Source: CAWIKY01 sp963836905 (GTDB lineage: Bacteria; Pseudomonadota; Alphaproteobacteria; Caulobacterales; Hyphomonadaceae). From it: a stretch of 64,000 nt of DNA. Made by a program: the position numbers and the translations under genes. The notes under the pieces were generated by a model, which saw only the letters and a program-made list of their open reading frames with translations, did not search any database and had not been told where the DNA came from. The stretch is from assembly GCA_963836905.1 (NCBI GenBank), contig CAWIKY010000002.1, positions 84,550-148,549 of the forward strand, given 5' to 3'. Every line of letters starts with the position of its first letter. The first letter of the stretch is position 1. Positions 8,920 through 18,401 of this stretch are shown in pieces.

Positions 8920-10211
8920 ACGCCACCGGCATTCTCCTGCGCGACCGCACGATGATCATGTCGACGATCGTCTGCCTTCTGGGCTTTGGCGGTTTCTTCC
9001 TGTGGTCCGTTACCGCACCACTGGCCGAAGGCGTGACCGTCTTCGGTCAGGTCGTCGTCGATGGCGAACGTAAAGTGGTCCAGCATCTGGAAGGCGGTAT
9101 TATCGAACGCATCGAAGTGCGCGAAGGCGATGACGTTGAGGCCGGCGACCCGCTGCTTGTACTGACGGACGTCGCCGCGATTGCAGGACGCGCGGAGGTC
9201 TCGCAGGACCTTCTGAATGCCAAGGCAAGCGTCGCGCGGCTTGATGCTCTTATGGGCCAGCGTGACTCGTTCGACTTTCCACAAGAACTCGCCGACGAAG
9301 TGTCTGCAGCCCGGCTTGCAGACATACGGATCAAGCAGAACGCGCTCTTCGAGCAGCAAAGAAGTGCGCTCACCGCAGACGTGGCCGTGCTCACGAGCCG
9401 CCAGCAAGGCTTGAGAGAAAGCATACGGAACCGGGATGTCCAGATCGACAGTACTCTTCGGTCACTTGAGATTGTACGGGACGATTTGGCCCGCAAGCGG
9501 GAATTTCTGGAAGATCGATTGATCACCGCCAATCAGGTGACGGCGCTGGAACGTGAAGAAGCGACGCTTGAGGGGGATCTGGCGCGTCTGAGGACTGAAC
9601 AAAATCAGGCCACATCGCAGATCGCCGAAACCGGGCGGCAGATTTCTCAGGCACGGGCGAGGTTTCTTGAACGGGTTTCGTCCGAACTGGTCGATGCCCG
9701 CTCGCAGGTATCTCAACTGGAGGAACGGCTGACCACAGTGCGCGATGTGGTGAACCGCTCTATCATCACCGCTCCCCAGTCTGGCAAGATACTCAACATG
9801 GCTTTCTCTACACCCGGCGGCGTCGTGGGGCCGGGTGAGCCGATACTCGAGATCGTTCCCAGCTATGAAGGTCTTATTGCGACTGTTCAGCTCAGGCCAA
9901 CGGACCGCGACAACGTTTATGAGGGACTTGCAGTCACCACACGTCTATCAGGTTTGAAGGGATGGACATCGCCAAACCTTCCAGGCGAAGTCACCCAGGT
10001 CAGTGCCGACCTGAAAACATCGCCGGATGGCTCCTACTCGTTCTACGAAGCCCGTCTGGTCGTCGATACAGACCCTTTGAATGACAGCGGGGTCGAAATT
10101 ACTCCCGGAATGCCGGTGGAAGCGTTCGTATCATCGGGAGAAACACGAACCCTGATGGCGTACCTGATAGAACCGATCGAAGCGACGTTCAGGCGTGGCG
10201 CGCGGTCCTGA
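8916..10211 (+). CDS. HlyD/PrtE-family periplasmic adaptor, type I secretion
   Basis: A 431-residue membrane fusion protein that links the inner-membrane ABC transporter to the outer-membrane channel. One membrane segment near residues 13-35 is followed by the split lipoyl domain (HLEGGIIERIEVREGDDV is the first half, IITAPQSGKILNM the second). Between them lie long helices at about residues 95-280 that form the coiled-coil hairpin, and the beta-barrel end follows. It begins inside the ABC gene's stop (ATGA) and is followed four bases later by the TolC-like gene. Its partners are clear from context; the exported protein is unknown. Confidence 0.88.
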   Translation: MNATGILLRDRTMIMSTIVCLLGFGGFFLWSVTAPLAEGVTVFGQVVVDGERKVVQHLEGGIIERIEVREGDDVEAGDPLLVLTDVAAIAGRAEVSQDLLNAKASVARLDALMGQRDSFDFPQELADEVSAARLADIRIKQNALFEQQRSALTADVAVLTSRQQGLRESIRNRDVQIDSTLRSLEIVRDDLARKREFLEDRLITANQVTALEREEATLEGDLARLRTEQNQATSQIAETGRQISQARARFLERVSSELVDARSQVSQLEERLTTVRDVVNRSIITAPQSGKILNMAFSTPGGVVGPGEPILEIVPSYEGLIATVQLRPTDRDNVYEGLAVTTRLSGLKGWTSPNLPGEVTQVSADLKTSPDGSYSFYEARLVVDTDPLNDSGVEITPGMPVEAFVSSGETRTLMAYLIEPIEATFRRGARS

Positions 10212-10214
10212 TCG

Positions 10215-11563
10215 ATGATGCGGTGCCGGGAGGGTCTTTCACGCTTCAGCGCCGTTCTGGCGGTAATGGCAGTCTCGCTATACGCCATGCCCGGCCTGCA
10301 AAACGCGCATGCACAGGCCGACGCCTGTATCGATTTCCGGATGGCGATATTGAAGTCCCGCTCGGTCAGTCCTGAACGCTTGCAGGCTTTGCAGGAACAG
10401 AGGATCAGCGAAGCGCGGCTCAAGCAGACACGGTCGGAATTCAGACCACAGCTCTCAGGCTATGCACGCGCAGCAGAGGGCGAAAGCGGTCTGCTCAGCG
10501 GGCGAACGGACAATCAGGTGGGCTTCATCCTGTCGCAGCGGATCTATGATTTCGGGCAAAACAAGTACCAACGCCGCGCCGCGCAGGCCCGGATCGACGC
10601 CGCTATCTCGACCGTCGAAAGCACAGGGGACCGGGCGGTCCTTGAAACGTTGTTGCTCTATCTGGCTGTGCTTGAGGCGGAAGAGCGCCTGATTGCGATA
10701 CAGGAACGTGAAGACCGCTTGCTGACAATTTCGGACGGGTCGATCAACGGCTTGCTGCAGGCTTGATCACCCAGGCCGAAGCCAGCAGTCTGGCCGCCGA
10801 ACAGGCCCTTTCTAGGGCCGACCGGATACAACAGGAGTTGAACCTTGCGCTGGCACGTGAGCGGTTTGCAACGCTTGTGGAGACCGCCGCGCCGCCGTGC
10901 GCCGCTCTGGGACCACTTGCACGCAAGCTCGATGTCTCAAGCACGTCAACCATGCTCGAAACGGTCGACCTTGCCGTACGCAACAATCCGGAGCTGGAGG
11001 CGCTCAGGGCGACACGTGATGCGAGCCGCGCGGACCTTTCTTTCACCAAGCGAGAGCGACTTCCAGTTGTCGAAGTGCAAGGCGTCGGCGCCTACATCTA
11101 CGACCAGTTCCGTGAAGAATGGCAGCAGGGAACACGTCTCGGCGTGGATGTATCCGCACCTATTTATGCCGGCGGAAACTTTGATGGTCGACGAGCCGAG
11201 GCGCGTGCCCGTGTCAGACTGTCGGAGCTGGAAATCGACAGGGTGGAACGCGCATTGAGCGAACGTGTGCGTATAGCCTGGACACGGATCACGTCGCTCT
11301 TCGGTCTCGCTGAAGCGCAGGCTTTCGCCCGCGACAAACTGGCAGAAGAAGCTGTGGCAGTCCGGCGCTCCTTCGAAGTCGGCCTGACCGCCTATCCCGA
11401 TCTCGAGCGGACGGAAGCCGAGTTCCAGATTGCCATCCTGCGCGAGATAGATACCCGATATGCCAGCCGCGAGGAGCAGGTTTCGCTCCTCGCGCTCATG
11501 GGAATTCTGGAGGAAAGTCTTCTACCCGTACCGGAAACGGGCGCGTCGCAGTCAGCCCAATAG
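10215..11563 (+). pseudogene. TolC-family outer membrane channel of the type I system, frame-broken
   Basis: An outer-membrane efflux protein (OEP/TolC fold) of about 449 residues. A signal peptide (VLAVMAVSLYAMPGLQNAHAQA) leads into the first repeat with FGQNKYQRRAAQARIDAA, and the second repeat has the family segment GVDVSAPIYAGGNFDGRR. The first frame stops at 10766. Reading one frame over from about 10731 gives RVDQRLAAGLITQAEA, the expected loop between helices, so one base is missing near 10731-10737. Both halves are otherwise intact, which argues for a sequencing error. It completes the ABC, adaptor and channel set. Confidence 0.85.
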
Positions 11564-11566
11564 GCC

Positions 11567-12664
11567 TCAGACCTTTTCCTCGACCTTCAACGCGCCGCGA
11601 TTGATCTGGTCACGTTCCATGCTTTCGAACAGCGCCTTGAAGTTGCCTTCGCCGAAACCTTCATCGCCTTTGCGCTGGATGAATTCGAAGAAAACCGGCC
11701 CGACCTGCGCCTGAGCGAAGATCTGCAGCAACAAGCGCGGTGAACCGCCCTCGGTGGTACCATCCATAAGGATGCCGCGGGACTTCAGGTCCTCTACATT
11801 CTCGCCATGTCCAGGCAGGCGGTCGTCGAGCATCTCATAGTACGTCGCCGGTGGCGCGGTCATGAACGGAACACCGCGCTTCTTGAGACGGTCCCAGCAG
11901 GAATAGAGGTCATCGCAAATGAGCGCGATATGCTGGATTCCTTCGCCGTTATAAGCGCGCAGGTATTCCTCGATCTGACCTTTGCCGCCTTCTCCTTCTT
12001 CATTCAGAGGAATTCGGATCTTGCCATCGGGTGCCGTTAGGGCCTTGGAGGTCAAACCGGTATATTCGCCCTTGATATCGAAGAACCGGATCTCGCGGAA
12101 ATTGAACAGCCGTTCGTAGAAATCGGCCCAGTACTTCATCCGGCCGCCATAGACGTTGTGAGTGAGGTGATCGATCACATCGAAGCCTGCACCTTCTGGA
12201 TGCCTGTCGACGCTCGGCAGATAGTCGAAATCAATATCGTATATCGTCAGGTCATCTCCGCTGCCTGTGTCGTAGCGGTCGATCAGATAGATCATCGAAT
12301 TGCCGATGCCGCGGATAGCTGGCAAGCGAAGTTCCATCGCGCCTGTTTCCGTCGGCACCGGTTCTGCGCCCTGCTCGAGAAGATGCGCGTAGGCTTTCCG
12401 GGCATCGCGGACCCGAAACCCCATTCCACACGCGCTCGGTCCGTGCTCGCGCGCAAAGTACCAAGCCGCCGATTTCGGTTCATAATTGGTGATGAGGTTG
12501 ATGTTCCCCTGCCGCCATAGCTCAACGTCTTTCGAACGGTGACGCGCAATCCTCGTGAAGCCGATGGTTTCGAATACGTCTTCCAGCAGGCCTTTCTCAG
12601 GCGCGGAAAATTCAATGAACTCAAATCCGTCCAGTCCGGCGGGGTTTTCGAATAGATCGGCCAT
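11567..12664 (-). CDS. hppD: 4-hydroxyphenylpyruvate dioxygenase
   Basis: A 365-residue Fe(II) dioxygenase that turns 4-hydroxyphenylpyruvate into homogentisate in tyrosine breakdown. It is a tandem vicinal-oxygen-chelate protein; the iron ligands are His166 (IDHLTHNV), His245 (IQHIAL) and Glu327 (FFEFIQR). The ATG at 12664 (MADLFENPAG) gives the usual family start; an in-frame ATG 14 codons upstream is less likely. No other homogentisate-pathway gene is adjacent, but a pterin carbinolamine dehydratase at 54.3 kb could belong to the same phenylalanine/tyrosine route. Confidence 0.93.
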   Translation of the reverse strand: MADLFENPAGLDGFEFIEFSAPEKGLLEDVFETIGFTRIARHRSKDVELWRQGNINLITNYEPKSAAWYFAREHGPSACGMGFRVRDARKAYAHLLEQGAEPVPTETGAMELRLPAIRGIGNSMIYLIDRYDTGSGDDLTIYDIDFDYLPSVDRHPEGAGFDVIDHLTHNVYGGRMKYWADFYERLFNFREIRFFDIKGEYTGLTSKALTAPDGKIRIPLNEEGEGGKGQIEEYLRAYNGEGIQHIALICDDLYSCWDRLKKRGVPFMTAPPATYYEMLDDRLPGHGENVEDLKSRGILMDGTTEGGSPRLLLQIFAQAQVGPVFFEFIQRKGDEGFGEGNFKALFESMERDQINRGALKVEEKV

Positions 12665-12760
12665 GTCAAAGTCTCCGTTTGTATCTTCTCGGCTATATAG
12701 GGGCATATCCTTGCCCGTTAAGCGACCGTGCGAGAAGTTCTGGCCTGGCCGCCAGTGATG

Positions 12761-15082
12761 TCATGCGGCGTCGAGGAATGTAGCGATGACCTTCTTGGTC
12801 CCTGCCTTCTCGAAATTGACCGTCATCTTGGCCCCTTCGATTGCCGCGACACGGCCGTAACCGAACTTGATGTGAAAGACCCGCTGACCCATCGCAAAGA
12901 GAGCACCTGCCGGATCGCTGGACCCCATGATCTCGGCCTTGCCGTCTATGACAGGTGCCGGAGAACGCTTGCGTCCGGCGGATGCCTGCATCCGTTTCCA
13001 GCCCGGAGAATTATAGGTGCTTTGCTCGCCCAGATCCTCGAAGGTCGTAGAGGCCTGCTCTCCGAAGGAGTTGCCGAACCCGGTGGACCCGGAATAGCCG
13101 GTTTCACTGATCGCTTCGACATGCTCCGGCGGAAGCTCATCGATAAAACGTGAAGGCATCACTGACTGCCAGCGACCGTAAATCTGCCGGTTTGCCACGA
13201 ATGATATGGCGGCCCGCTCGCGTGCACGGGTCAGGCCGACATAGGCAAGACGGCGTTCTTCCTCGAGCCCTTTCATGCCACTTTCATCGACCGAACGCTT
13301 GGAAGGAAACACCTCTTCTTCCCATCCCGGCAGGAACACCATCGGCCATTCCAGACCTTTGGCGGCATGCAGGGTCAGTATCTGGACCTCATCCTCGTTC
13401 TCGCGCTCACCACTGACATCCATGACCAGTTCGACATGCTCCAGGAAAGCAGCCAAGCTATCGAACTGGCCCATGGCGCTCACCAGTTCCTTGAGGTTGT
13501 CCAGTCTGGTGGCGGCCTGAGGGCTGCGGTCGTTTCGCAACATGTCGGTGTAGCCGAACTCATCAAGAACGATCCCGGCAAGTTCGACATGCGAGATACC
13601 GTCCATATGGCGCTGACGCCATTGACGGAGCTGATCGGTGAAAAGCTTCAGGCCACGCTTGGCAGGCCCTTTCACCTCGTCTGTTGAAAGCAATTCCGGC
13701 ACGATTTCCGTCAGCGGACGGGATGCCTGGCGCGACGCCTGCTGAAGACGCTGGATGGTGGTAGTGCCTACTCCGCGTTTGGGCTGGTTGACGACCCGCT
13801 CGAAGGCCAGATCATCATCACTGGAGCGTATCAGGCGGAAATAGGCCATTGCATCGCGGATCTCTGCGCGCTCGAAAAAGCGAGGCCCACCGATGACGCG
13901 ATAAGGCACGCCGAGCATGATGAAGCGTTCCTCGAACGCTCGCATCTGCCAGGACGCGCGGACCAGAACGGCGCAGTCGTCATAGCGACGACCGGAGGAG
14001 CGCCAGGCTTCAATGTCATCGCCGATCAGCCGCGCCTCGGCTTCGCCATCCCAAAGCCCGCGAACCTTGACCGTGTCGCCAACCTCGTCCTCGGTCCAGA
14101 GTGTCTTTCCGAGGCGCCCTTTATTGCCGGTAATCAGATGCGCGGCAGCACCCAGAATATTGCCCGTCGAGCGATAGTTCCGCTCCAGCCGAATGACCTT
14201 CGCACCTTCAAAATCATTCTCGAAGCGCAGGATATTTGTGACCTCAGCGCCCCGCCAGCCATAGATTGATTGATCGTCGTCGCCGACACAGCATATGTTG
14301 CCGGTGCCCCGCGCCAGCAGCCGGAGCCAAAGGTATTGGGCAACGTTTGTATCCTGATACTCGTCGACGAGGATGTATCGAAAGCGACGGTGATATTCGG
14401 CAAGAAGATCCGGATTGTTCTGAAAGAGCGTGATGTTATGGAGCAGGAGGTCGCCGAAATCGCAGGCGTTCAGCGTGGCCAGACGCGACTGATAGATCGA
14501 ATAAAGTTTGATCGCGCGTCCGTCGGCAAACTGAAAAGCCTCGTCCTCGGGCACCTTTTCCGGTAGCAGAGCCCGGTTTTTCCATCCATCGATAAGCGAG
14601 GCCAGAAACCGCGGCGTCCAGCGCTTGGTATCGATGCCTTCCGCTTCAATGATCTGCTTGCACAGCCTTATCTGGTCATCCGTGTCCAGAATGGTGAACG
14701 AGGATTTCAGGTTCACCAGTTCGGCATGGGTACGCAGGATTTTCGCTGAGATCGAATGAAACGTTCCCAGCCAGCGAAGGCCTTCTCCACCCGGGCCGAT
14801 CAGTGACAGAGCCCGCTCACGCATTTCCCGCGCGGCCTTGTTGGTGAAGGTGACCACCAGGGCCTGCCAGGGTTGGGCCCGTCCGGTGAAGATCAGATGC
14901 GCGAGCCGGGTCGTCAAAACACGCGTCTTGCCGGTACCGGCACCCGCCAGCACCAGCAAAGGACCATCCAGTGTTTCCGCAGCTTCACGCTGCTCGGCGT
15001 TGAGACCGTCCAGGTAGTCGGCATCACCGGGTGACTGCGGTCTTGCCATTGCCTGCTGCGAAAGAGGGAGCGGTGACGCCAT
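12761..15082 (-). CDS. UvrD/PcrA-type 3'-5' DNA helicase
   Basis: A superfamily 1A helicase of about 773 residues acting in repair and in clearing proteins or RNA polymerase from DNA. Motifs seen in order: Q-motif region LNAEQREAAETLDGPLLVLA, Walker A GAGTGKT, VDEYQDTNVAQY (motif II), GDDDQSIYGWRGA (III), ERNYRST (IV), LTLHAAKGLEW (V) and VGLTRARER (VI). A C-terminal Tudor-like segment (GQRVFHIKFGYGRVAAIEG) is the UvrD/PcrA RNA polymerase-binding module. I prefer the ATG at 15082 or 15094; the frame is open to 15154. It stands between hppD and the ClC gene. I cannot decide between uvrD and pcrA as a name. Confidence 0.92.
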   Translation of the reverse strand: MASPLPLSQQAMARPQSPGDADYLDGLNAEQREAAETLDGPLLVLAGAGTGKTRVLTTRLAHLIFTGRAQPWQALVVTFTNKAAREMRERALSLIGPGGEGLRWLGTFHSISAKILRTHAELVNLKSSFTILDTDDQIRLCKQIIEAEGIDTKRWTPRFLASLIDGWKNRALLPEKVPEDEAFQFADGRAIKLYSIYQSRLATLNACDFGDLLLHNITLFQNNPDLLAEYHRRFRYILVDEYQDTNVAQYLWLRLLARGTGNICCVGDDDQSIYGWRGAEVTNILRFENDFEGAKVIRLERNYRSTGNILGAAAHLITGNKGRLGKTLWTEDEVGDTVKVRGLWDGEAEARLIGDDIEAWRSSGRRYDDCAVLVRASWQMRAFEERFIMLGVPYRVIGGPRFFERAEIRDAMAYFRLIRSSDDDLAFERVVNQPKRGVGTTTIQRLQQASRQASRPLTEIVPELLSTDEVKGPAKRGLKLFTDQLRQWRQRHMDGISHVELAGIVLDEFGYTDMLRNDRSPQAATRLDNLKELVSAMGQFDSLAAFLEHVELVMDVSGERENEDEVQILTLHAAKGLEWPMVFLPGWEEEVFPSKRSVDESGMKGLEEERRLAYVGLTRARERAAISFVANRQIYGRWQSVMPSRFIDELPPEHVEAISETGYSGSTGFGNSFGEQASTTFEDLGEQSTYNSPGWKRMQASAGRKRSPAPVIDGKAEIMGSSDPAGALFAMGQRVFHIKFGYGRVAAIEGAKMTVNFEKAGTKKVIATFLDAA

Positions 15083-15186
15083 GTGCGAAAACATCCGTTC
15101 GAGCAATTCGTAAGAGAACAAAGGTAGCACACCTTGTCTTCGCTTGAAGACCAAGGGCTGTATTCCATAGTCGCAAAAGCGCTGTT

Positions 15187-16635
15187 CTAGCCCTTTTCTC
15201 GCAACTGCTTTTCGAAGATGCCACCACCTTCAACGGCCTGCACGATAACCGTTGCAAGGGAAACAGCGACCAGAACCGCGGCTGCGGTCTGATATGAGCG
15301 CGTCAACTCGAAGACAATCAGCGTCGTTGAAATCGGTGCGCCGATGACGGCCCCCGAAACTGCACCCATTCCAACCACGGTGAAGAAAACCTTCGCGCTG
15401 TCGAGATCGCCGGTCAGCAGCCCGACACACGCACCAAAGAAGCCGCCCGTCATTGCGCCAGTGAAGATCGAGGATGAGAAGACACCTCCGCCGAACCGGG
15501 CGCCGATGCAGACTGCGGTTGCAGCTATCTTTGCGACTGCCAGGATCAGCATGAACGCCGCGCCGTACCCCCCCGCGATCGCGGCCGCCGTCGCCTCATA
15601 ACCAACGCCAAGAACCTGCGGAAAGGCCAGAGCAAACAACCCGATCAACAGACCTGCAAGCGGCGGCAGCATGTAGGTTTCCACGCCGAGCCGTCCGGCG
15701 AACTGGTCGCCAAGCTTCGGTGCGGCAAGCAGGATACGGATAACGACGATTGCGATCCCGGCCGCCATCAGCCCGAGAAAGGGCGATGCAACGAAATAGC
15801 TGATCGGTACGTCGGTGATCCCCGGCGGAATGAACGATGAGTTGTTTCCGAAAGCCAGCCGCGTCACCAGCGACCCGGAGACCGAAGCGACCGCAATCGG
15901 GCCGATGTCAGATATCCGGTAACGTTGCAGGATGACTTCATGCGCAAACAGGAGACCCGCAAGCGGTGCGTTGAACGAACTTGCTACTGCGGCTGCCGCG
16001 CCGCACCCAAGAAGCGCGCGGACCTGCGCAGGTGTGAAATCGAGCCGGTAGGCAATGGCACCGCTGAGGGTTGCGCCGATATGCACGGCGGGGCCTTCGC
16101 GGCCCGCGCTTGCGCCCGTTCCTAGAGAGAGCACCGCAAGTATGGCCGTCAGTATGCCATCCTTGATAGCCATCTTCATGGACGACAGCGATCGTGTCCG
16201 GCCACGTTTATCGAGAATCTGCTGGCGCGCATAAATAACATCGCGAATGCCGCCGATTCTGAAACCGTTCTTCCAGAGCGTCTTTCGGGCAATGAAAAGA
16301 ATAAGGCCGACAGCAAGCCCGCCGCAGAACGGAACCAGCACCACATGATACCAAGCCAGTCCGATGACGGCCGTGGCAACGCGGTCTTCCTCCACACCGA
16401 ACGCAGCAAACTCGACCGACACAATGCCGACCCTGACACCCGCCATTGCCAATCCGACGAGCAGTCCGCATGCAAGCGCCACGAGCCAGAGGCGCATCTC
16501 CAGCATGAGATTGCGGCGCGTCTGACGCTGGCCAATTGAGCGTGAACGCTCACGCTTGCGTGTTTCCCCTGACACCGGCGCTGCAGGCTTTACGCCTTCG
16601 GCAACTGCTTCGGTGTTTGGATCAACGGTCGACAT
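15187..16635 (-). CDS. ClC-family chloride channel/antiporter
   Basis: A 482-residue ClC protein with 10 or more membrane helices after a basic cytoplasmic leader of about 45 residues. The selectivity motif GREGP in GASAGREGPAVHIG holds the gating glutamate used by Cl-/H+ exchangers, and AFNAPLAG-like and FGGGVFSSSIFTGAM segments match other filter helices. No CBS domains follow. These proteins exchange chloride for protons or act as channels; which applies cannot be read here. It lies between the helicase and the amidase on the same strand, with seven bases before the amidase's end, so it may be co-transcribed with it. Confidence 0.88.
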   Translation of the reverse strand: MSTVDPNTEAVAEGVKPAAPVSGETRKRERSRSIGQRQTRRNLMLEMRLWLVALACGLLVGLAMAGVRVGIVSVEFAAFGVEEDRVATAVIGLAWYHVVLVPFCGGLAVGLILFIARKTLWKNGFRIGGIRDVIYARQQILDKRGRTRSLSSMKMAIKDGILTAILAVLSLGTGASAGREGPAVHIGATLSGAIAYRLDFTPAQVRALLGCGAAAAVASSFNAPLAGLLFAHEVILQRYRISDIGPIAVASVSGSLVTRLAFGNNSSFIPPGITDVPISYFVASPFLGLMAAGIAIVVIRILLAAPKLGDQFAGRLGVETYMLPPLAGLLIGLFALAFPQVLGVGYEATAAAIAGGYGAAFMLILAVAKIAATAVCIGARFGGGVFSSSIFTGAMTGGFFGACVGLLTGDLDSAKVFFTVVGMGAVSGAVIGAPISTTLIVFELTRSYQTAAAVLVAVSLATVIVQAVEGGGIFEKQLREKG

Positions 16636-16641
16636 GACCTT

Positions 16642-17445
16642 TCAAACACCCTTGTGCCGAAGCGGGTCAAGAGAGGCCTTGTCGCTAAGTGCATGAGCAA
16701 CCTCGTTGATCCTGTGCAGAGTTGCGGCGTCGAGATCTCCAGAGACTCTGTCAGGGACGAAACGTCGCTGAAACGCGGTGATACAGGCCACTGTCGTTGC
16801 ATCCATGATGGATGTAGCGGTCAATCCGTACCCGACGCTGGACAATTGCCTCTGAGCGCTGCCGATACGTTCAGCTGAAAGATCCGCCGGCGACACGGTA
16901 TTGTTTTCCGCATCCATGCCAGCTGACGGGCTTGAAGTTGGCCAGATACCAATTCCGTTCTCCGCTAATCGCTTCCACGGAAAATGCTCGCCAGGGTCTT
17001 CCTTGCGTAATGGCGCAATGTCCGAATGACCCACAATCCTCGAAGGCACGATCCCGTGACGCCCGAGAATGCCTTGGCACAGGGATATCACGCTGATGAT
17101 CTGCCTTTCCGGATAGGGTGGCAGGCCGCCATCTCTGACCGGGAAGTTGTGCCCACCATTCACGATCTCGATGCCGATCGAGGCAGAGTTCAGGTCTTGG
17201 TCTCCCTGCCATTGCCCTGCCCCCGCATGCCAGGCGCGACGGGACTCTTCCACGAGCGCGAAGACCTGCCCGTCTTCAGCGACAACATAGTGCGCAGAGA
17301 CTTCGGCCACCGGATCGCAGAGCCGAGCGAGCGCCGACGCTCCATCTTTCATGCCGGTATAATGCATGACCAGCATATCGACGAAGCCTCGCCGTTCATT
17401 GTGGTTCGGCGATGGTGCAGGAATGGCGAGCGGCGTGCATATCAT
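16642..17445 (-). CDS. AmpD-like N-acetylmuramoyl-L-alanine amidase with peptidoglycan-binding domain
   Basis: A 267-residue Amidase_2 enzyme that cuts the bond between MurNAc and the stem peptide. The zinc ligands are His28 (VMHYTG), His140 (VGHSDIAP) and Asp150 (KEDPGEHF), with IGIEI at 90-94 and Lys148. A C-terminal peptidoglycan-binding helix bundle (about 200-255) contains TTVACITAFQRRFVPD. No signal peptide or lipobox is seen, so it may act in the cytoplasm on recycled 1,6-anhydro-muropeptides, like AmpD, although the binding domain resembles periplasmic AmiD. It overlaps the EamA gene's stop by four bases (ATGA), which suggests coupling. Confidence 0.87.
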   Translation of the reverse strand: MICTPLAIPAPSPNHNERRGFVDMLVMHYTGMKDGASALARLCDPVAEVSAHYVVAEDGQVFALVEESRRAWHAGAGQWQGDQDLNSASIGIEIVNGGHNFPVRDGGLPPYPERQIISVISLCQGILGRHGIVPSRIVGHSDIAPLRKEDPGEHFPWKRLAENGIGIWPTSSPSAGMDAENNTVSPADLSAERIGSAQRQLSSVGYGLTATSIMDATTVACITAFQRRFVPDRVSGDLDAATLHRINEVAHALSDKASLDPLRHKGV

Positions 17446-18359
17446 TCGCTGGCCGCCTCCCGCGAAAGTCCGGCGCGCGGATGTTTCGAGTTTCCGCGCA
17501 ATGCAATCACCAGAACGCCCGCAAGCGAGATCACGGCGCCAATGAGCAGTTGCGGCGTGAAGGGCTCAGAGAGAAGCCATACGCCTAACACAACGCCCCA
17601 GATGGGTGTCATCAAGGTCAGCGGAGACAGAAGCGAAACTTCGTACTTCTTGAGGAGAACATAGAACATTCCGTGCCCGAAGATCGAGACGGCAAGCACG
17701 GCGAACGTTGTCGCTGCCCATACGAGAGGCCCGCCCGAAACGAATGCACCTGTCTGGCTTGCCAATCCGAACCCTTCGCCTTCGAAAGTGGCTGAAATCA
17801 GGAAGAGTGGCAGGAAGGAAAACAAGCCGACCCAAGCCTGCATCTGCAGCGAAGGGATCGGACGAATGCGCTTCATCAGAATTCCACCAACAGAGCCGAT
17901 GAAAGCGGCAGCAACGATGAATAGCAATCCGGCAGACATGCTGAAGCCAACAGGATCAATGGCAATCACGAGCACGCCCACAAAGGCCATGGCAATGCCG
18001 AGACCGCGACGCCACCCTACTCTCTCTCCAAGGATGAGCATCGAAAGAAGCGTTGAGAAAGGCACACCGAGCTGGCCGGTCACAGCCGCAGCACTGGCAT
18101 CGGCATTGGCCAGTCCAAGAAAAAGCAGTCCAAAATGCGCGGCGCCGATACACATCGAGATTGCAAAAAGGGTCAGCAACTGTTTTGGCCAGGGGCGGAA
18201 GAAAAAGGGAGCCAGAACCAAAGCGATAAAGGCAAACCGGATAGCCGCGTAGAAAATCGGGGAAACGCCGCCATCGACGATGACCCAGCGCGTAAGAACA
18301 ATGTTGATGCCCCACACAAAGCAGACTGCAAACAGCGCAAGAAAATCACGGGCATTCAT
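17442..18359 (-). CDS. EamA/DMT-family transporter
   Basis: A 305-residue drug/metabolite transporter with two EamA repeats and about 10 membrane helices. Sequence signs are FALFAVCFVWGINIVLTRW at the start, the AAVTGQLGVPFSTLLSM helix in the first repeat, and PLTLMTPIWGVVLGVWLL in the second. The substrate is not predictable; relatives export amino acids, sugars or nucleotides. It is the first gene of a two-gene unit with the amidase, overlapping by four bases, so a link to muropeptide turnover or efflux is possible but unproven. Confidence 0.85.
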   Translation of the reverse strand: MNARDFLALFAVCFVWGINIVLTRWVIVDGGVSPIFYAAIRFAFIALVLAPFFFRPWPKQLLTLFAISMCIGAAHFGLLFLGLANADASAAAVTGQLGVPFSTLLSMLILGERVGWRRGLGIAMAFVGVLVIAIDPVGFSMSAGLLFIVAAAFIGSVGGILMKRIRPIPSLQMQAWVGLFSFLPLFLISATFEGEGFGLASQTGAFVSGGPLVWAATTFAVLAVSIFGHGMFYVLLKKYEVSLLSPLTLMTPIWGVVLGVWLLSEPFTPQLLIGAVISLAGVLVIALRGNSKHPRAGLSREAASE

Positions 18360-18401
18360 ACTGGGATTTCCCGTCGCGACCGTTGCATTCGGTGTCCGCG
18401 C

